A stretch of DNA of 64,000 nucleotides from JBGSYN01 sp041750975. Lineage in GTDB: Bacteria; Pseudomonadota; Alphaproteobacteria; Geminicoccales; Geminicoccaceae. Positions 62,000 through 64,000 of this stretch are shown piece by piece. The notes beneath the pieces were generated by a model. It did no database searches, was not told the DNA's origin, and saw only the letters and a list, made by a program, of their open reading frames with translations. The stretch covers positions 32,159-96,158 of the forward strand of contig JBGSYN010000150.1 in NCBI GenBank assembly GCA_041750975.1. Direction: 5' to 3'. The first letter of the stretch is position 1. Each line of letters starts with the position of its first letter. Position numbers and translations under genes: made by a program.

Positions 62000-63352
62000 C
62001 TGGACGCTGGCAGTACAAAACTCGCATCGTCCAGCCGCGCCTGGGTTGTCCACCCCATCGATCTTCGCGAGGCCTCATCCAGGGAGCGGGCGGCGGCTAG
62101 GCTTGAAGAAGCGGTAGCGCTCGCCCGTTCAATTGAACTGGAGGTAGCGCAAGCCGAAGCCGTACCGCTGCGCAGGATACGGCCGTCGACTTTATTCGGT
62201 TCTGGCAGGGTTGAAGCCATTGGTGAGGCCCTTGCCGAAAATCCGGTTGAAATCGTCATCGTCGATGGTGCCTTGTCGCCGATACAGCAACGAAATCTCG
62301 AGCGCCAATGGAAGACCAAGGTCATTGATCGCACCGGCCTGATCCTCGAAATCTTCGGTGCCCGAGCGAGAACGCGAGAGGGCGTTCTGCAGGTTGAGCT
62401 CGCGGCACTTACCTACCAGCGAAGTCGATTGGTCCGATCCTGGACCCACCTTGAGCGCCAACGGGGTGCTTTGGGGTTTGTCGGCGGGCCGGGCGAAAGC
62501 CAGATCGAACTCGACCGCAGACGCATTGACGAGCGGATCGTCAAACTTCGTGCCGAACTCGAGGATGTCAGGCGGACGCGGGGCCTGCATCGGACGGCGC
62601 GGGAACGCGTCCCGTACCCGATCGTCGCTTTGGTCGGCTACACCAATGCGGGCAAATCTACACTCTTCAATCAGTTGACCGGTTCCAAGGTCGATGCGGT
62701 CGACAAGCTTTTTGCAACACTCGATCCGACCATGCGTCAGCTCGTGCTCCCTTCGGGACGCCGTTGCGTGCTGGCGGATACGGTGGGTTTTATCAGTGAT
62801 CTTCCGACCATGCTGGTCGCGGCATTTCGTGCCACGCTCGAAGAAGTCATGAGCGCCGACGTCATCCTCCATGTCCGCGACATGGCCGATGCCGAAAACG
62901 AACATCATGCAGCGGATGTGCTTGGCGTGTTGGCCGATCTGGAAATCGATGAGGCGGTCTACCGGTCACGCGCCGTTGAGGTCTGGAACAAGATCGACTG
63001 CATCAAAGGTGAGGCGCGATGGGCAGTGCACGCCGCCGCCGAACGTCATCCTCACGCCTCTCTCGTCTCCGCGCTCACCGGCGAGGGCGTCGATCGGCTG
63101 CTTCAGGTCCTCGACGACTTCTTGAGTGCGGGAGAGGAGAGGGTGCAGATTGAGATTCCCGTGACCGCGGGCGATGCGCTGGCGTGGCTGCACCGGCATG
63201 GACAAATCGTCGGTCAGGTCGAGCGGGGTGGTGTCCTGTTCCTCGATGCCGTGCTTGACGCGAAACATATCGGCCAGTTCGAGGAGCAATATCCGGCCAT
63301 GAAGGTTACCGGGCGTGCTGCCCGGGGTTTGGCCGAGGCCACGACGCACTAG
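62000..63352 (+). CDS. hflX: GTPase HflX with probable CTG start
   Basis: HflX is a ribosome-splitting GTPase. Translation in this frame from 62000 gives a 450-residue protein with an intact N-terminal domain (RAWVVHPIDLREASSRERAA, then RPSTLFGSGRVEAIGEA, then IVIVDGALSPIQQRNLER) and the G domain with GYTNAGKST (about residues 213-221) and DTVGFISDLP. Between the in-frame stop near 61970 and a TTG at 62273 there is no ATG, GTG or TTG. The TTG at 62273 would delete about 90 conserved residues. The CTG at 62000, 5 bp after the hfq stop with GAAGAG 8 bases upstream, gives the length of homologues. A frameshift from hfq or a sequence error is the alternative. Confidence 0.85.
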   Translation: MDAGSTKLASSSRAWVVHPIDLREASSRERAAARLEEAVALARSIELEVAQAEAVPLRRIRPSTLFGSGRVEAIGEALAENPVEIVIVDGALSPIQQRNLERQWKTKVIDRTGLILEIFGARARTREGVLQVELAALTYQRSRLVRSWTHLERQRGALGFVGGPGESQIELDRRRIDERIVKLRAELEDVRRTRGLHRTARERVPYPIVALVGYTNAGKSTLFNQLTGSKVDAVDKLFATLDPTMRQLVLPSGRRCVLADTVGFISDLPTMLVAAFRATLEEVMSADVILHVRDMADAENEHHAADVLGVLADLEIDEAVYRSRAVEVWNKIDCIKGEARWAVHAAAERHPHASLVSALTGEGVDRLLQVLDDFLSAGEERVQIEIPVTAGDALAWLHRHGQIVGQVERGGVLFLDAVLDAKHIGQFEEQYPAMKVTGRAARGLAEATTH

Positions 63353-64000
63353 GCCGTCTGCTCACGCGCCTTGACCTCTTGCCAGATGGCCTCGAGCTGC
63401 TCGATGGAGGATTGCTCCAGGACGATACCTCGCTCGGCCGCAACCCTTTCTAGGGCTCGAAAACGCCGCTCGAATTTGTTTGCTGCCCGTTGCAGCGCCT
63501 GCTCGGGTTCGAACCCCGAATGACGCCCGAAATTGACCATCGTAAATAGCAAGTCGCCAAACTCGTCCTCTTGCAGGCTCCTGGCGTCCGGACTCCTGAG
63601 AGTGGCTTCGAGTTCATCTATTTCCTCGCGGATCTTGTCGAGAACCGGGAGCTTGTCCGGCCAGTCAAAACCCGATCGCGCCGCCCGTTTCTGGAGTTTC
63701 ATCGCCCGCAACAGGCCGGGCAATCCTATGGGCACTCCTTCGAGAGCGCTTACCGGCTCGACGGATCGAGTTTGCCGCTCGGTAGCCTTCAGATCCTCCC
63801 ACGCCCTGGTTTGGGCTTCGGCATCAGTAATCGTGACTTCTCCGAATACATGCGGGTGTCGCTCGACCATCTTGTCGCTGATCGCCGTGGCAACTGCGTC
63901 GAAATCGAACAGTCCTGCCTCCTCGGCCATGCGGCTGTGATAAACGACCTGCAGCAGCAGATCGCCGAGTTCGAGCTTAAGTTCCTGCCATTGCTTGCGT
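63349..64000 (-). CDS. mazG: nucleoside triphosphate pyrophosphohydrolase MazG (5' end outside window)
   Basis: MazG hydrolyses nucleoside triphosphates to monophosphates and pyrophosphate, as a house-cleaning enzyme. The visible 217 codons show the end of the first MazG domain (KLELGDLLLQVVYHSRMAEEAGLFDF) and a second one (IREEIDELEATL, then DEFGDLLFTMVNFGR), with the metal-binding EExxE and ExxD patterns. The start codon lies beyond 64000; the ATG at 63930 is internal. It is convergent with hflX and shares a 4 bp CTAG overlap in which both stops lie. Confidence 0.94.
   Translation of the reverse strand, partial: RKQWQELKLELGDLLLQVVYHSRMAEEAGLFDFDAVATAISDKMVERHPHVFGEVTITDAEAQTRAWEDLKATERQTRSVEPVSALEGVPIGLPGLLRAMKLQKRAARSGFDWPDKLPVLDKIREEIDELEATLRSPDARSLQEDEFGDLLFTMVNFGRHSGFEPEQALQRAANKFERRFRALERVAAERGIVLEQSSIEQLEAIWQEVKAREQTA

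Noticed and set aside
1..64000. CRISPR arrays, insertion sequences, prophage or toxin-antitoxin islands
   Set aside because: No regularly spaced repeats, transposase, integrase or terminal inverted repeats were seen; the gene content is core chromosome.

Overview
The window is a gene-dense bacterial chromosome segment from an alphaproteobacterium. The evidence is gene order and gene content: secG-pyrG-kdsA-eno-ftsB-pdhABC-lpd-lipA-coq10, then ispDF, ntrBCYX-trkA-dat-hfq-hflX-mazG, and ppiD-trpE with trpGDC-moaC-moeA-lexA. A fused IspDF, a class I lysyl-tRNA synthetase, an E1-beta with its own lipoyl domain and a GTTC-N7-GTTC LexA box all agree. KdsA implies Kdo lipopolysaccharide, so the cell is Gram-negative. 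I cannot name an order or genus. I recognise no rRNA, tRNA, CRISPR array, insertion sequence, prophage or plasmid function.

Layout: 1-949 is the 5' part of a sugar-acid dehydratase gene (minus strand). 1.1-6.7 kb carries guaB, a thioredoxin-like protein, a UbiD-family decarboxylase overlapping an inositol-phosphatase-family gene, and an FAD oxidoreductase. 6.7-8.1 kb is the least understood part, with two unrecognised genes and a 339 bp gap. 8.1-17.1 kb holds a Na+/H+-type antiporter, clpS-clpA, a GNAT-like protein, an OmpA-domain coiled-coil envelope protein, a gamma carbonic anhydrase and an MFS transporter. 17.4-21.9 kb is lysS-rsmB-purH on the minus strand. 21.9-30 kb is rich in DNA repair: an Lhr-like helicase with its PdeM partner, sufE, suhB, recD2, a glycerophosphodiesterase and lexA. 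30-39 kb holds molybdopterin (moaC, moeA) and tryptophan (trpE, trpGDC) genes, with a polysaccharide-deacetylase-like gene in opposite orientation splitting trpE from trpG, then ppiD. 39-51 kb is a long forward run from tpiA to coq10 covering glycolysis, Kdo, CTP, division and the pyruvate dehydrogenase complex with its lipoyl synthase. 51-64 kb holds cinA and ispDF (minus), then nitrogen two-component regulation (ntrBC, ntrYX), trkA, a D-amino-acid aminotransferase, hfq, hflX and the start-proximal edge of mazG.

Most of this is conserved core genome, and I do not see a clearly new multi-gene system. The best leads are: an E2 of pyruvate dehydrogenase with no lipoyl domain, so the complex's only visible swinging arm is on E1-beta; an hflX whose N-terminal domain is intact but has no ATG, GTG or TTG start and probably begins at CTG directly after hfq; a textbook LexA operator over the lexA -10 region and a near-match ahead of the Lhr-like helicase gene; an NtrX without the GAFTGA sigma-54 loop; a 30-codon membrane microprotein candidate; an orphan protein whose C-terminal half resembles a histidine-kinase dimerisation helix; and a large palindrome at the MFS gene start.

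Start codons were reassigned where the longest open frame was implausible. Several genes appear to use TTG or GTG (lexA, pdhA, ispDF, ntrY, the Lhr helicase, the carbonic anhydrase), some with good ribosome binding sites.
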